A stretch of 64,000 nucleotides of DNA from Lachnospiraceae bacterium (lineage in GTDB: Bacteria; Bacillota; Clostridia; Lachnospirales; Lachnospiraceae). Numbering within the stretch: the stretch's first letter is position 1; each line of letters begins with the position of its first letter. This document shows, piece by piece, positions 7,175-16,134 of this stretch. The notes under the pieces were generated by a model. The model saw only the letters and a program-made list of their open reading frames with translations, had not been told where the DNA came from and did no database searches. The position numbers were made by a program, and so were the translations under genes. The stretch lies in contig JAGBBP010000004.1 in NCBI GenBank assembly GCA_017938405.1, forward strand, positions 59,764 to 123,763, written 5' to 3'.

Positions 7175-9973
7175 ATGTTTCGGTTTATGATACAAAAACT
7201 CAGACATAAAAAATGGCTTGCTTTATGTCTGTTAATCGGTAACATTTTGTTGGTAGCGGTTGCAGCGGGATATCCGATGTATAAGGACGCTTCTTTGCAG
7301 AGAATGTTATCGGATGAATTTAAGTCCTACGGAGAAAAAAACGGGGTACATCCGGGGTTGATTACCTTGTCCTCCGTGGCGCGAAAGGGAGAGTTCCAAG
7401 AGGATTTTCTTGCGATGGAAGAGTATTCCACCCGGGTATGCGGTGAAATCGGTGTAAATCAGTTGGAATATGTGGCGAATGTAAGTCTTGCTTATGCAAA
7501 CGGTGTATCGTCTCTGGAACGTACCGAGGGAGCAAAGCGGGACATTAAAATCAGTACGCTTACCGATTTTCGGGACCACTGTACTGTCATTGACGGTGTA
7601 ATGTATTCCGATGAATTGGCAGAGGACGGCTGCGTGGAAGCGGTAGTGACGGAAGTTGCACTGGTAGAGAAGAAATTTGTTTTGGGTGAAGTAATGACCT
7701 TTTCTTCCATCAAAGATTTGGAAGGAGAACCGTTGCGTGTCCGTATTGTGGGCGTAATTAAGGATAATGAAGTCAGTGATACCTATTGGGTAAATTCTCC
7801 GGACAGCTATGATAACAGTGTGTTTATGTCGGAACCGTTATTCGATAAAATGTTCCGGGGAAACCGTATGGGCGGATACCGGTTCGATGCAACCTGGTAT
7901 GTCATCGGCGATTGCGATTCCCTGCCGCAGGAGGAAGCGACACAGGCGAAGGAGCGCGTTGACAGTCTCAATGAATTGGAAAGCATTGCGAAGATGATAT
8001 CCTGTGACGGTTACGAAGAAGTATTGGATGAGTTTGTGGGAAAAGAAAAGAAAATCAATGCTACTTTATTGATTTTGCAGGTGCCGGTGTTGGCACTTTT
8101 GGCGGCATTTCTGTTTATGATTTCCGGTCAGATGCTTTCCATGGAGCAGAGTGAGATTTCTCTTTTAAAGAGCCGTGGTGCGGGAAAAGGCCAGATTATC
8201 CGGTTGTATTTCATGCAAAACCTTGTGCTGGCGGCGATTGCCTTTGTACTCGGTTTGCCGTTAGGTATCTATTTGTGTAAGATAATCGGTTCCTCTACAG
8301 CCTTTTTGGAATTCGGCGTCAGAAGAGAACTGCCGGTGCAGTTGACGGGAGAGGTCTTCTTATATGCGGGAGTTGCCATTGTGGCGTCTGTAATCCTTAC
8401 ATTGATTCCGGTCTTTAAATACAGCGGAGTGTCGATTGTACATGTAAAGAGAAAGAAGGCGCGTTCCGAAAAGAAACTTTGGCAGAAGCTTTATCTGGAT
8501 GTAATCGCAACCGGTGTGGCACTGTACGGTTTTTATAATTTCTCCGGAAGATTGGATGAATTAAAAGAAAGTGTATTGGCAGGCGAACCGTTGGATCCGT
8601 TGTTGTATTTTAGCGCATCCTTGTTTATTCTCGGTGTTGGTATGCTGTTTTTGCGTATCCAGCCGCTGTTAATTAAGCTGTTGTTTATACTCAGAAAGCG
8701 TAGTCTTAGTCCGGCAGGATATGCTTCCTTCCTGCAGACCATTCGTACCGGAGCAAAGCAGCAATTTGTAATGTTGTTCCTGATTCTTACGGTGGCACTG
8801 GGTATTTTTAATGCTACGGTTGCACGTACCATTATTGCCAATGCGGAAGAGAATACGGTATATTTGACCGGTACCAATCTGGTGGTCCAGGAGAGATGGA
8901 AAAACAACGAAGCCTATGCAAAGACCCATCCGGGTACCGAGGTGTTCTACAGTGAACCGGAATTCAGTAAGTTTACGGAAATTCCGGGTGTGGAAAGCGC
9001 GGCGAAAGTATTTCGTCAGGAAGTACAGTTTAAAGAAGGAAAAGAAGTGATTTGTTCCGGTGAAGTATTTGCCATCAATACCAAAGAATACGGTGAAACG
9101 ATTGTCGGCAACGAAGAATTAAACGATTACCATTTAAGAGAATATTTAAATGTTCTTTCTACCAATGCGGAGGCGGTACTGGTATCCGATAACTTCCGCG
9201 TAAAGTTGGGAAAGAAGCTGGGTGACAAGATTACCTACGAGAATGCGGAAGGAAATAAAGTCGAAGGTACCATTTACGGCTTTGTGGATTATTGGCCTCG
9301 GTATATACCGACGGAGCAGGTGCTTTCCGGGGAGGAAGTTGTGGATAAGGATAATTATCTTGTAATCGCACATCTGTCTCAGGTACAGGAAGGATTTGAT
9401 ATTCGTCCGTATCAGGTATGGTTAAGAACCACGGAAACGGATACCGACTTTTTCTATGATTGGGCGGAAGAAAACAATTACAAGTTTACGTCCATCGAGA
9501 GTTTGCAGAGTAATCTGGCAGAGATTCGTACGGATACCCTGTTCCAGGGAACCAACGGTATTCTGACCTTAAGCTTTATCATTATCTTATTGCTTTGCGG
9601 TGTGGGATATTTGATTTACTGGATTCTCTCCATTCGTGAACGTGAGCTTTTGTTCGGTGTATTCCGTGCAATGGGTATGCGGAAAAATGAGATTTTACAT
9701 ATGCTCATTAACGAGCAGATTTTCTCCGGTATTTTGTCCATTTTATTCGGCGCGGGGGTTGGCCTTGTAGCATCCCGTATGTATGTGCCGATGATTCAGA
9801 TTACTTATGCGGCAGAAAAGCAGGTGCTTCCGCAGACCTTGATTACATCCGACGGGGATATGGTGAAGTTGTTTGCGGTAATTGCGGTAATGCTTTGTAT
9901 TTGTATTGCGGTTCTGATTCGTAACATTGCGGCAATGAAGATTACCAATGCATTGAAGCTTGGCGAAGATTAA
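7175..9973 (+). CDS. large FtsX-type ABC transporter permease
   Basis: 932 residues. One N-terminal membrane helix (about 15-33) precedes an extracellular MacB-like domain (about 35-290). A membrane block with an FtsX core follows (about 293-320, 345-375, 393-415), with further helices at about 440-540. A second extracellular domain (about 560-790) and a final FtsX core (about 795-925, motif FGVFRAMGMRKNEI) complete it. This duplicated-FtsX arrangement is typical of Gram-positive lipoprotein or antimicrobial-peptide export/sensing permeases. With the ATPases downstream and three lipid-anchored adaptors upstream it forms one tripartite-like machine. Substrate unknown. Strong AGGAGG before the ATG. 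Confidence 0.9.
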   Translation: MFRFMIQKLRHKKWLALCLLIGNILLVAVAAGYPMYKDASLQRMLSDEFKSYGEKNGVHPGLITLSSVARKGEFQEDFLAMEEYSTRVCGEIGVNQLEYVANVSLAYANGVSSLERTEGAKRDIKISTLTDFRDHCTVIDGVMYSDELAEDGCVEAVVTEVALVEKKFVLGEVMTFSSIKDLEGEPLRVRIVGVIKDNEVSDTYWVNSPDSYDNSVFMSEPLFDKMFRGNRMGGYRFDATWYVIGDCDSLPQEEATQAKERVDSLNELESIAKMISCDGYEEVLDEFVGKEKKINATLLILQVPVLALLAAFLFMISGQMLSMEQSEISLLKSRGAGKGQIIRLYFMQNLVLAAIAFVLGLPLGIYLCKIIGSSTAFLEFGVRRELPVQLTGEVFLYAGVAIVASVILTLIPVFKYSGVSIVHVKRKKARSEKKLWQKLYLDVIATGVALYGFYNFSGRLDELKESVLAGEPLDPLLYFSASLFILGVGMLFLRIQPLLIKLLFILRKRSLSPAGYASFLQTIRTGAKQQFVMLFLILTVALGIFNATVARTIIANAEENTVYLTGTNLVVQERWKNNEAYAKTHPGTEVFYSEPEFSKFTEIPGVESAAKVFRQEVQFKEGKEVICSGEVFAINTKEYGETIVGNEELNDYHLREYLNVLSTNAEAVLVSDNFRVKLGKKLGDKITYENAEGNKVEGTIYGFVDYWPRYIPTEQVLSGEEVVDKDNYLVIAHLSQVQEGFDIRPYQVWLRTTETDTDFFYDWAEENNYKFTSIESLQSNLAEIRTDTLFQGTNGILTLSFIIILLLCGVGYLIYWILSIRERELLFGVFRAMGMRKNEILHMLINEQIFSGILSILFGAGVGLVASRMYVPMIQITYAAEKQVLPQTLITSDGDMVKLFAVIAVMLCICIAVLIRNIAAMKITNALKLGED

Positions 9974-9992
9974 GGTCGGAAAGGAGAATACT

Positions 9993-10679
9993 ATGGAATA
10001 CATGATTGAAACGAAAAACTTAAATCGTATTTTCCCGGTTACCGGCGGTGAATTTCATGCATTGAAGGATATTACGATACAGATTCCGAAGAAGTCCCTG
10101 ACGATATTAAAGGGACGTTCCGGTTCGGGTAAAACGACACTGATGAATATTTTAGGCGCCCTGGACCGTCAGACCAACGGTACGCTGTTGTTTGAGGGAC
10201 AGGACATCGGAGCGTTTTCCGAGAAGAAGCGGGAAGAGCTTCGAAGAAAGGACATCGGCTTTGTATTTCAGTCCGTGTCTTTGATTCCGATGATGAATGC
10301 CTTTGAAAACGTGGAATTTTCGTTGCGTCTTGCGGGAATTAAAGAAGGACGGAAGGAACGGGTAGAGGAATGCCTGCGTCTTGTGGGCTTAGGTAACCGT
10401 ATGGAACATATGCCGCAGGAGATGTCCGGTGGTGAGCAACAGCGTGTGGCAATCGCAAGAGCATTGGCCCATCGCCCGAAGGTGATTTTTGCGGATGAGC
10501 CGACGGCGGAGCTGGATACCGCTACGGCAGCGGCGGTGATGAAACTGTTCCGGGATTTGGTAGAGAAGGAAGATGTTACCATTGTCATGACTACCCACGA
10601 TGTGGGGCTCATGTCTGCAGGTACCCTTTCCTATGAATTGGAAGACGGTGCGGTAAAGACCGACGCCGTACAGGAATAA
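9993..10679 (+). CDS. ABC transporter ATP-binding protein (MacB/LolD type) 1
   Basis: 228 residues. Walker A GRSGSGKT (41-48), Q-loop in VFQSVSL, signature MSGGEQQR (about 139-146), Walker B VIFADEP followed by TAELD, and H-switch THD near 200. The family powers FtsX-type permeases. ATG at 9993 is chosen because AAGGAG lies 7 nt upstream; the longer frame starting at 9960 overlaps the permease end and lacks a site. The presence of two ATPase genes beside a single permease suggests a heterodimeric nucleotide-binding unit. Confidence 0.93.
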   Translation: MEYMIETKNLNRIFPVTGGEFHALKDITIQIPKKSLTILKGRSGSGKTTLMNILGALDRQTNGTLLFEGQDIGAFSEKKREELRRKDIGFVFQSVSLIPMMNAFENVEFSLRLAGIKEGRKERVEECLRLVGLGNRMEHMPQEMSGGEQQRVAIARALAHRPKVIFADEPTAELDTATAAAVMKLFRDLVEKEDVTIVMTTHDVGLMSAGTLSYELEDGAVKTDAVQE

Positions 10680-10691
10680 GGGAGGGTGACT

Positions 10692-11579
10692 ATGGCAGAA
10701 GAAATTATGATTCAGGCGGATAACCTGGTAAAGATTTATAAGACAAAGGATTTGGAAGTATTGGCACTGCAGGGGTTGGATCTGACGGTGGAAAAGGGCG
10801 AATTGGTTGCCATCATCGGTAACAGCGGTAGCGGTAAGTCCACCTTCCTTAATATGATCGGCGGTTTGGATAAGCCGAGCGCCGGTAAGCTTTTCGTAGA
10901 CGGAAAGAACCTGTTTACCATGAACGAGCGGCAGTTGGTGGAGTATAAAAGAGATACGGTAGGTTTTGTATGGCAGAACAATGCAAGAAACCTGCTTCCG
11001 TATTTGACGGCGCTTGAAAATGTTATGACGCCGATGCAGCTTACCAATCGTAAGAACAAGAAGGAATGGGCGTTGGAGTTACTTGACCTGGTAGGCATGT
11101 CTCACCGTAAGAATAATCGCTTACAGCAGCTTTCCGGCGGTGAGCAACAGCGTATTGCCATTGCCATTGCGCTGGCAAACGAGCCGAAGCTCCTTCTGGC
11201 GGATGAGCCGACGGGTTCCGTTGACCGTAAGACTGCGGATTACATTTATGATTTATTTGTACGCTTAAATCAGGAAAAGGGTCAGACCATCGTTATCGTT
11301 ACCCACGATACCACCTTGGCAAAGAAGGTAAAGCGTGTGGTTGCCATCCGCGACGGTAAGATCAGCAGTGAGCGTATTTTAAAGGAAGAGTACAGCGATA
11401 TGACCAATGCATCCGCCGTAAACTGGCAGGAAATCGGGGAAACCCAGGAGGAATATGCCATCGTGGACCGTGCGGGCCGTGTGCAGATTCCGCGGGATTT
11501 GTTAGATAAGCTGGAGTTGACCGGGAATAAGGTGAAGCTTTCCATGCAGGAGGAGAAAATTCAGTTGGAAAGACCGTAA
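10692..11579 (+). CDS. ABC transporter ATP-binding protein 2 with C-terminal AbrB-like segment
   Basis: 295 residues. Walker A GNSGSGKS (43-50), signature LSGGEQQR, Walker B LLLADEP then TGSVD, H-switch THD. After the usual end of the ATPase (about 225) there is an extra tail. Residues about 255-295 ([18 protein letters not shown] and following) look like a SpoVT/AbrB swapped-hairpin domain, normally a DNA-binding or dimerisation fold. ATG at 10692 has GGAGGG 5 nt upstream. It ends the six-gene operon; hairpin element A1 follows. The ATPase call is certain; the AbrB resemblance is by eye. Confidence 0.9.
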   Translation: MAEEIMIQADNLVKIYKTKDLEVLALQGLDLTVEKGELVAIIGNSGSGKSTFLNMIGGLDKPSAGKLFVDGKNLFTMNERQLVEYKRDTVGFVWQNNARNLLPYLTALENVMTPMQLTNRKNKKEWALELLDLVGMSHRKNNRLQQLSGGEQQRIAIAIALANEPKLLLADEPTGSVDRKTADYIYDLFVRLNQEKGQTIVIVTHDTTLAKKVKRVVAIRDGKISSERILKEEYSDMTNASAVNWQEIGETQEEYAIVDRAGRVQIPRDLLDKLELTGNKVKLSMQEEKIQLERP

Positions 11580-11595
11580 ACGCGCGGTGTTCCCA

Positions 11596-11926
11596 TTTTT
11601 ACAAACGTGGAGAGTGTGTGAAGACCATGAAAAGGCCCTTACAATATACATTTTTGCAAGTCGCAACGCTCCGTCGAACTTCCTCTAAGAACGACTAGGA
11701 CGCTCGGGAGCGGCCTCGCACCCAGTCTTTTCTAAGAGGTGATTTCGACTGCGCTACCGTACGCGTTGGCAAAGTGAGCATGCGAGCACCAGATGGTGCT
11801 CAGTCATGCGAACGCGCCCGCGACCGAGCGACTTTGTCGCGAGGCGCGACCCTTCGGGAAAAGCAAAAACATATATTGTAAGGGCCTTTTCATGGTTTCG
11901 GCAAAGTTCCCGAACGTTTGTAAAAA
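11596..11926 (+). repeat. hairpin element family A, copy 1
   Basis: Fills the gap after the export operon. The conserved head runs from GCAAGTCGCAACGCTCC (11656) to CCCTTCGGGAAAAGC (11865). The flanks pair with each other: TTTTTACAAACGT (11596) with ACGTTTGTAAAAA (11914-11926), and CATGAAAAGGCCCTTACAAT with its complement at about 11877-11896. This copy's head is the longest of the three. It carries a 90-nt GC-rich expansion (about 11755-11850) where copies 2 and 3 have a small GCGC hairpin. No protein-coding capacity is convincing. The rest of 11580-12059 holds only the ribosome-binding site of the next gene. Confidence 0.85.
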
Positions 11927-12059
11927 TTCGCCACGCCCGAGCCACCACGCGGGAAATGGAAACGGTAAGGTGGCGGGGGAAGGGCTCGAGGAGAGTGTTT
12001 GGGTGTGTTAGAATTTGGTTTGTAGGAGTAGACGAATTTGAATTTATGGAGTGGTTGAA

Positions 12060-12602
12060 ATGGAAAGAATTGAATTGATGGAAGTTCAAAGGAAATATGC
12101 GGATGATATATGGAGGTTTCGCCAAGAGATTTTAGAATGTGATGCGGAGAATGAGGACCAATTTGCGGGCTGTTTATCCCTTGATGAGTGTAAATCTGCG
12201 GAAGAGTGGATAAGGATATGTGAACGCAGAAAAAGTGAAGCGACCTGTGGAGAGGCAGGGACAACGGTTCCGTCTCATACATACTTGGCGGTACGGAAAA
12301 GTGATGAAAGAGTAGTGGGTGTTATAGATTTACGCCATCATATCAATCATCCGATTCTTGGAACTTGGGGAGGTCATTGCGGATATTCGGTGCGTCCTTC
12401 GGAACGCGGAAAAGGGTATGCAAAGGAAATGCTTCGTTTGAATCTACAAAATGCAAAAGCATTGGGGATAGAAAAACTTCTTGTTACTTGTGATGTCAGA
12501 AATGAAGCCAGTGAGAAAACGATACTTGCTAACGGCGGAGTTTACGAGAAGACGATAGATGTTGATGACTGTAAGATGAAACGGTACTGGATTACAGTTT
12601 AG
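12060..12602 (+). CDS. GNAT family N-acetyltransferase
   Basis: 180 residues. The acetyl-CoA binding motif A is seen as VRPSERGKGYAKEMLRL (Q/RxxGxG/A type), then LLVTCDVRNEASEKTILANGG, the usual motif B region of RimJ/RimL-like enzymes. These enzymes acetylate small molecules or protein N-termini; the acceptor here cannot be told. ATG at 12060 is preceded by GGAG at 8 nt; the GTG at 12051 overlaps that site and is rejected. The Nudix gene begins 36 bp later, probably in the same transcript. Confidence 0.88.
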   Translation: MERIELMEVQRKYADDIWRFRQEILECDAENEDQFAGCLSLDECKSAEEWIRICERRKSEATCGEAGTTVPSHTYLAVRKSDERVVGVIDLRHHINHPILGTWGGHCGYSVRPSERGKGYAKEMLRLNLQNAKALGIEKLLVTCDVRNEASEKTILANGGVYEKTIDVDDCKMKRYWITV

Positions 12603-12638
12603 GAGTTAGATGGTATATGTATGTTGGGAGGAACTAAG

Positions 12639-13079
12639 ATGCACAAAATTTTCGGAACAAAGGAAAATGTAGAATACACAGACCGGGAGGGGGCATACCT
12701 GATTCCTTTCCGGGGCAACATGGTTGGTGTGGTTCGGGTGCCGAAAGGTTATTTTTTATTGGGCGGTGGTTTGGAAAACGGGGAGAGTCATGAGGCTTGT
12801 ATTGAAAGGGAGTGTGTGGAAGAGGCAGGGTATTTGTCTCTTGTGAAGGATAAAATATGTTCTGCGGAAGCTTTTACTACACATCCCACCATCCGGTATT
12901 TTCATCCGATTCAGACCTATTATTTCGGAGAATTAATTGAGGAAGTAGGAGCACCGACAGAAAAAGACCATGTGCTCTGTTGGATAGAATATGAACAGTT
13001 AAAGGGGAAGCTGTTTGTGGAGATGCAGAATTGGGCGTTGGAGCAGGCAGTGATGCAAAGGACAGAGGTCAATCCGTGA
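12639..13079 (+). CDS. Nudix hydrolase
   Basis: 146 residues. A complete Nudix box is present: G-x5-E-x7-REcVEEaGY (about residues 44-66), which binds divalent metal and cleaves nucleoside diphosphates linked to another moiety. Length and layout match small MutT-like housecleaning enzymes. Substrate not predictable. ATG at 12639 has GGGAGG 7 nt upstream; the ATG at 12621 would place that site inside the gene. It sits between a GNAT gene and a lipoprotein gene on the same strand, with short gaps. Confidence 0.92.
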   Translation: MHKIFGTKENVEYTDREGAYLIPFRGNMVGVVRVPKGYFLLGGGLENGESHEACIERECVEEAGYLSLVKDKICSAEAFTTHPTIRYFHPIQTYYFGELIEEVGAPTEKDHVLCWIEYEQLKGKLFVEMQNWALEQAVMQRTEVNP

Positions 13080-13150
13080 GAAGGCTACATGGAACTTTTT
13101 ACCGCTTAATTTCGTCTAATTATCAGAACGAAGAAAAGGGGGTAATCGGT

Positions 13151-13849
13151 ATGAAAAAGACGATAGGAATCGTTTTTGCGTTTATACTTATGCTATCTTT
13201 CGTCGGATGTAATAAGCAACCATTGAACGGACATGACGTATCACCGAATCCGACGAAGACGGCAGACAGTAATCATATGCCTGAGAACGGTGAGAAGTCA
13301 CTGCGGTATGAGGTTCCTGTAGATTGGATGGATTTTATCAAGCTTGACGGTATTACCTATATAGGCGATTGGGGAGTGACGGAGGTGTCCGCCGACCGGA
13401 TTGGAGAAATGATAGGTGTGATAACCCGTGGAGTGCCGAAGGTTTACACCGACAGTGCCGGTAATGTATCTTCCTCAGAGCCGGAGAACAGGTCCGCGTC
13501 TTTGCGGGGAATCGGAACGAAAGTTTTTTCTGTTGCGGATAATGATAAGGCAGTTGCTGCTTTGTTCGATGGAAAATATTATTTTTATGTGTCGGAAGAG
13601 TATACTGCGGGATTTAACGGAGAAAGACTCTATATCATGGTCAATGGGGAACTGATGGTTTATGAACGGTATCAGCCTGGGACCGGTGACCTTACGACAA
13701 AGACGGTGTTAGACCGTTTTGAGACGGAAACGGAAATCGAAGGGATTGTATGGGAGGTTTATTCTACGGAGGAATATCCGGATTTATCCTATGTTCTTGT
13801 GATATCCGGTACCAATGCTTCGTGGACTTATCGCGTTGCGAAACAATAA
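13151..13849 (+). CDS. lipoprotein of unknown function
   Basis: 232 residues. Signal peptide MKKTIGIVFAFILMLSFVGC with lipobox Cys20, then a polar linker (about 21-55) and a compact domain with several Trp and Tyr. I do not recognise the family. ATG at 13151 follows a purine-rich AAAAGGGGGT site; the longer frame from 13031 overlaps the Nudix gene and lacks a signal peptide at its start. It converges on thrS across a shared hairpin. Confidence 0.82.
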   Translation: MKKTIGIVFAFILMLSFVGCNKQPLNGHDVSPNPTKTADSNHMPENGEKSLRYEVPVDWMDFIKLDGITYIGDWGVTEVSADRIGEMIGVITRGVPKVYTDSAGNVSSSEPENRSASLRGIGTKVFSVADNDKAVAALFDGKYYFYVSEEYTAGFNGERLYIMVNGELMVYERYQPGTGDLTTKTVLDRFETETEIEGIVWEVYSTEEYPDLSYVLVISGTNASWTYRVAKQ

Positions 13850-13863
13850 TACACAAAAACTTT

Positions 13864-13898
13864 TAAGAGCCGCGCATCTGTCTCGATGGGCGGCTCTA
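13864..13898. terminator. hairpin between convergent lipoprotein gene and thrS
   Basis: AGAGCCGC pairs with GCGGCTCT. The minus-strand side is followed by TAAAAGTTTTTG, so it best serves thrS, but it may act in both directions. Confidence 0.75.
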
Positions 13899-13907
13899 TA
13901 AATTACT

Positions 13908-15671
13908 TTACGGAATCAAAATTCCTTCTTCCTTCAGCATCTCCACAAATTTCTCCAGCTCCATACTTCCTATATCGCCTTCATCTCTCTTGCGGACCGC
14001 AACACAACCGCTTTCCGCTTCTTTTTCGCCTGCCACGAGAATATACGGAACACGGTCTTCTCTGGCTTCCCGGATTTTATAGCCGATTTTTTCGGCGCGT
14101 TCGTCAATTTCACAACGCAGTCCTTCCTGCTTTAAGGAAGCTTCTACCTGCTTTGCGTAGTCAATGTATTTGTCGGAAATCGGCAGAATCTTTATCTGTA
14201 CCGGAGACAGCCACAGCGGGAACTTTCCGGCAAAGTGTTCAATCAACACGCCCATAAAACGTTCCAGGGAACCGAAAACTACACGGTGTATCATAATCGG
14301 ACGGTGCTTTTCGCCGTCGGCCCCGATGTATTCCGCTTCAAAGCGTTGCGGAAGCTGGAAGTCCAGCTGAATCGTACCACACTGCCACGTTCTGCCGATG
14401 GAGTCCTCTAAGTGGAAGTCAATCTTCGGACCGTAAAAGGCGCCGTCGCCTTCGTTAATTACATAGGGCAGCTTCAAATCATCCAGTGCGTTTTTCAGCC
14501 CGTTCGTTGCCATTTCCCAGTCCTCGTCGCTGCCGATGGAATTTTCCGGTCGCGTGGACAGTTCCACATGATAAGAAAATCCGAACTGCGTATAGAACTC
14601 GTCAATGAGACGGGCCACTCCTTTGATTTCATCGGAAATCTGGTCCGGCGTCATAAAGATGTGTGCATCATCCTGCGTTGCACAGCGTACCCGCATGAGA
14701 CCGTGGAGCGTACCGGATTTTTCATTACGGTGGATGATGCCAAGTTCGCCCATACGCATCGGTAGGTCGCGATAGGAGCGTGGCTCCATCTTATATACCA
14801 GCATGCCGCCCGGACAGTTCATGGGCTTAATGGCAAAGTCTTTGTCGTCCACCACCGTCGTGTACATGTTTTCACGATAGTGTTCCCAATGTCCCGACGT
14901 TTCCCAAAGAGAACGGTGGAGCATAATCGGCGTAGAAATTTCCAGATAGTTTTCTCTTCTGTGAATCTTGCGCCAGTAGTCGATAAGGAGATTCTTTAAT
15001 ATCATGCCCTTCGGAAGGAAAAACGGAAGTCCCGGACCTTCTTCCATAAGTGCAAATAATCCCAACTCCTTACCAAGCTTTCTGTGGTCCCGTTTTCTGG
15101 CTTCCTCCATACGGAGAAGATAGGCGTCCAAAAGCTCCTTGCTTGGGAAGGCCGTACCGTAAATACGCGTCAGCATTTTGTTTTTCTCGTCACCACGCCA
15201 GTAAGCACCGGCAACGGACAGGAGCTTCACTGCCTTTACCGCACTGGTATAGCATACATGAGGGCCGGCGCAAAGCTCCACATAGTCGCCCTGCTGATAA
15301 AACTGCAGTACCGCATCTTCCGGCAGGTCGTTGATGAGTTCGATTTTGTAGGGCTCGTTTTTCTCCGCCATAAGCATTAATGCTTCTTCACGGGATAAAA
15401 TGAAATGGCGTAACTGCAAATTTTCTTTTGCAATTCTCTTCATTTCCGCTTCGATTTCCGCAAAATGCTGGTCGGAAAATTCAAAGTCAAATTCGAAATC
15501 GTAGTAGAATCCGTCTGCAATGGCCGGGCCGATGGCACATTTCGCCTCCGGCCAAAGGCGTTTTACCGCCTGGGCTAAGATGTGGGCTGCTGTGTGGCGC
15601 AGGGCCTGAGCGCCTAACTCGTTTTCAAAGTTCTGTTCTTGGATGTTTCCATGCTTGTCGTAGATTTTCAT
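13908..15671 (-). CDS. thrS: threonine--tRNA ligase, short form
   Basis: 587 residues from the ATG at 15671. An editing-domain start ALRHTAAHILAQAVKRL appears by about residue 25. The catalytic core has MNCPGGM, HRNEKSG and HRVVFGSLERF, and there is a C-terminal anticodon-binding domain. Typical bacterial ThrRS has about 640 residues with an N-terminal TGS domain; TGS is absent here, as in a number of clostridial enzymes. Of the two ATGs six bases apart, the inner one is preferred: AAGGAAG sits 8 nt upstream of it but only 2 nt from the outer ATG (15677). Expression is controlled by the T-box leader upstream. Confidence 0.96.
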   Translation of the reverse strand: MKIYDKHGNIQEQNFENELGAQALRHTAAHILAQAVKRLWPEAKCAIGPAIADGFYYDFEFDFEFSDQHFAEIEAEMKRIAKENLQLRHFILSREEALMLMAEKNEPYKIELINDLPEDAVLQFYQQGDYVELCAGPHVCYTSAVKAVKLLSVAGAYWRGDEKNKMLTRIYGTAFPSKELLDAYLLRMEEARKRDHRKLGKELGLFALMEEGPGLPFFLPKGMILKNLLIDYWRKIHRRENYLEISTPIMLHRSLWETSGHWEHYRENMYTTVVDDKDFAIKPMNCPGGMLVYKMEPRSYRDLPMRMGELGIIHRNEKSGTLHGLMRVRCATQDDAHIFMTPDQISDEIKGVARLIDEFYTQFGFSYHVELSTRPENSIGSDEDWEMATNGLKNALDDLKLPYVINEGDGAFYGPKIDFHLEDSIGRTWQCGTIQLDFQLPQRFEAEYIGADGEKHRPIMIHRVVFGSLERFMGVLIEHFAGKFPLWLSPVQIKILPISDKYIDYAKQVEASLKQEGLRCEIDERAEKIGYKIREAREDRVPYILVAGEKEAESGCVAVRKRDEGDIGSMELEKFVEMLKEEGILIP

Positions 15672-15699
15672 ATGCATCTTCCTTTCTGTGATAGATTAA

Positions 15700-15836
15700 T
15701 AGGTCGATTAACATAAGAGAGAGAGTACGCTTGCGGACTCTCTGCGCCGAGCGCGGTCGCTTGCGACAACTTCCTATCGCGCGAGTGCGCATCCTCGCGG
15801 AGCGTTTCTTTTGTCATAGTTTTCTATGACGAAAGA
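15700..15836 (-). other. hairpin-rich segment between T-box terminator and thrS
   Basis: Several tight hairpins in a row. AGAGAGT-CGC pairs with GCG-ACTCTCT over a TT loop (about 15720-15743), GTCGC with GCGAC (about 15767-15778), and TCATAG with CTATGA (about 15815-15830). The segment is GC-rich compared with its surroundings and lies inside the thrS transcript after the T-box terminator. Function unknown. Confidence 0.5.
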
Positions 15837-16092
15837 AAAGCACCTTTAGGGACACAATTTATGCGTCTCTAAGGGTGCTCTATGCACGGTTCCACCTTAA
15901 TTTTTCACTTCGGATTCCATCAAATCCTAACCTTTAACGCAGATATACGGCAACACTTACTCTCCTTTCGGCATTGCAGCTCTAGAATGGTTTTCGCGCG
16001 GGGTCTACATAAGCATCTTCCACCAAACGATGCTCTCTCTGGATGCGGTGTCCGCGTTACTCTTTTCCGTTAACGCTTTTCCTATGTTAATT
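15837..16092 (-). ncRNA. T-box leader of thrS
   Basis: On the minus strand, AAGGTGGAACCGTGC (about 15884-15898) is the T-box antiterminator sequence. It is followed by a long terminator hairpin (AGCACCCTTAGAGAC pairing with GTGTCCCTAAAGGTGCT, 15837-15879) with a T-run. The 5' part holds stem I with AGAGAG near its base. T-box RNAs bind uncharged tRNA through a specifier codon and allow read-through. Threonine specificity is inferred from the downstream gene; I did not resolve the specifier loop. Confidence 0.88.
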
Positions 16093-16098
16093 GGGCTC

Positions 16099-16127
16099 AT
16101 TGTAGCACGACAGTTTTTACTTGTCAA
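16099..16127 (-). promoter_or_regulatory. promoter of the thrS T-box transcript
   Basis: Minus strand: TTGACA, 17-bp spacer, TACAAT, placing the transcript start about 16092. Confidence 0.85.
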
Positions 16128-16134
16128 GCTTTTT

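Noticed and set aside
11793..12078. Overlapping frames of 72-90 codons
   Set aside because: Inside the GC-rich expansion and right arm of element A1; no start signals.
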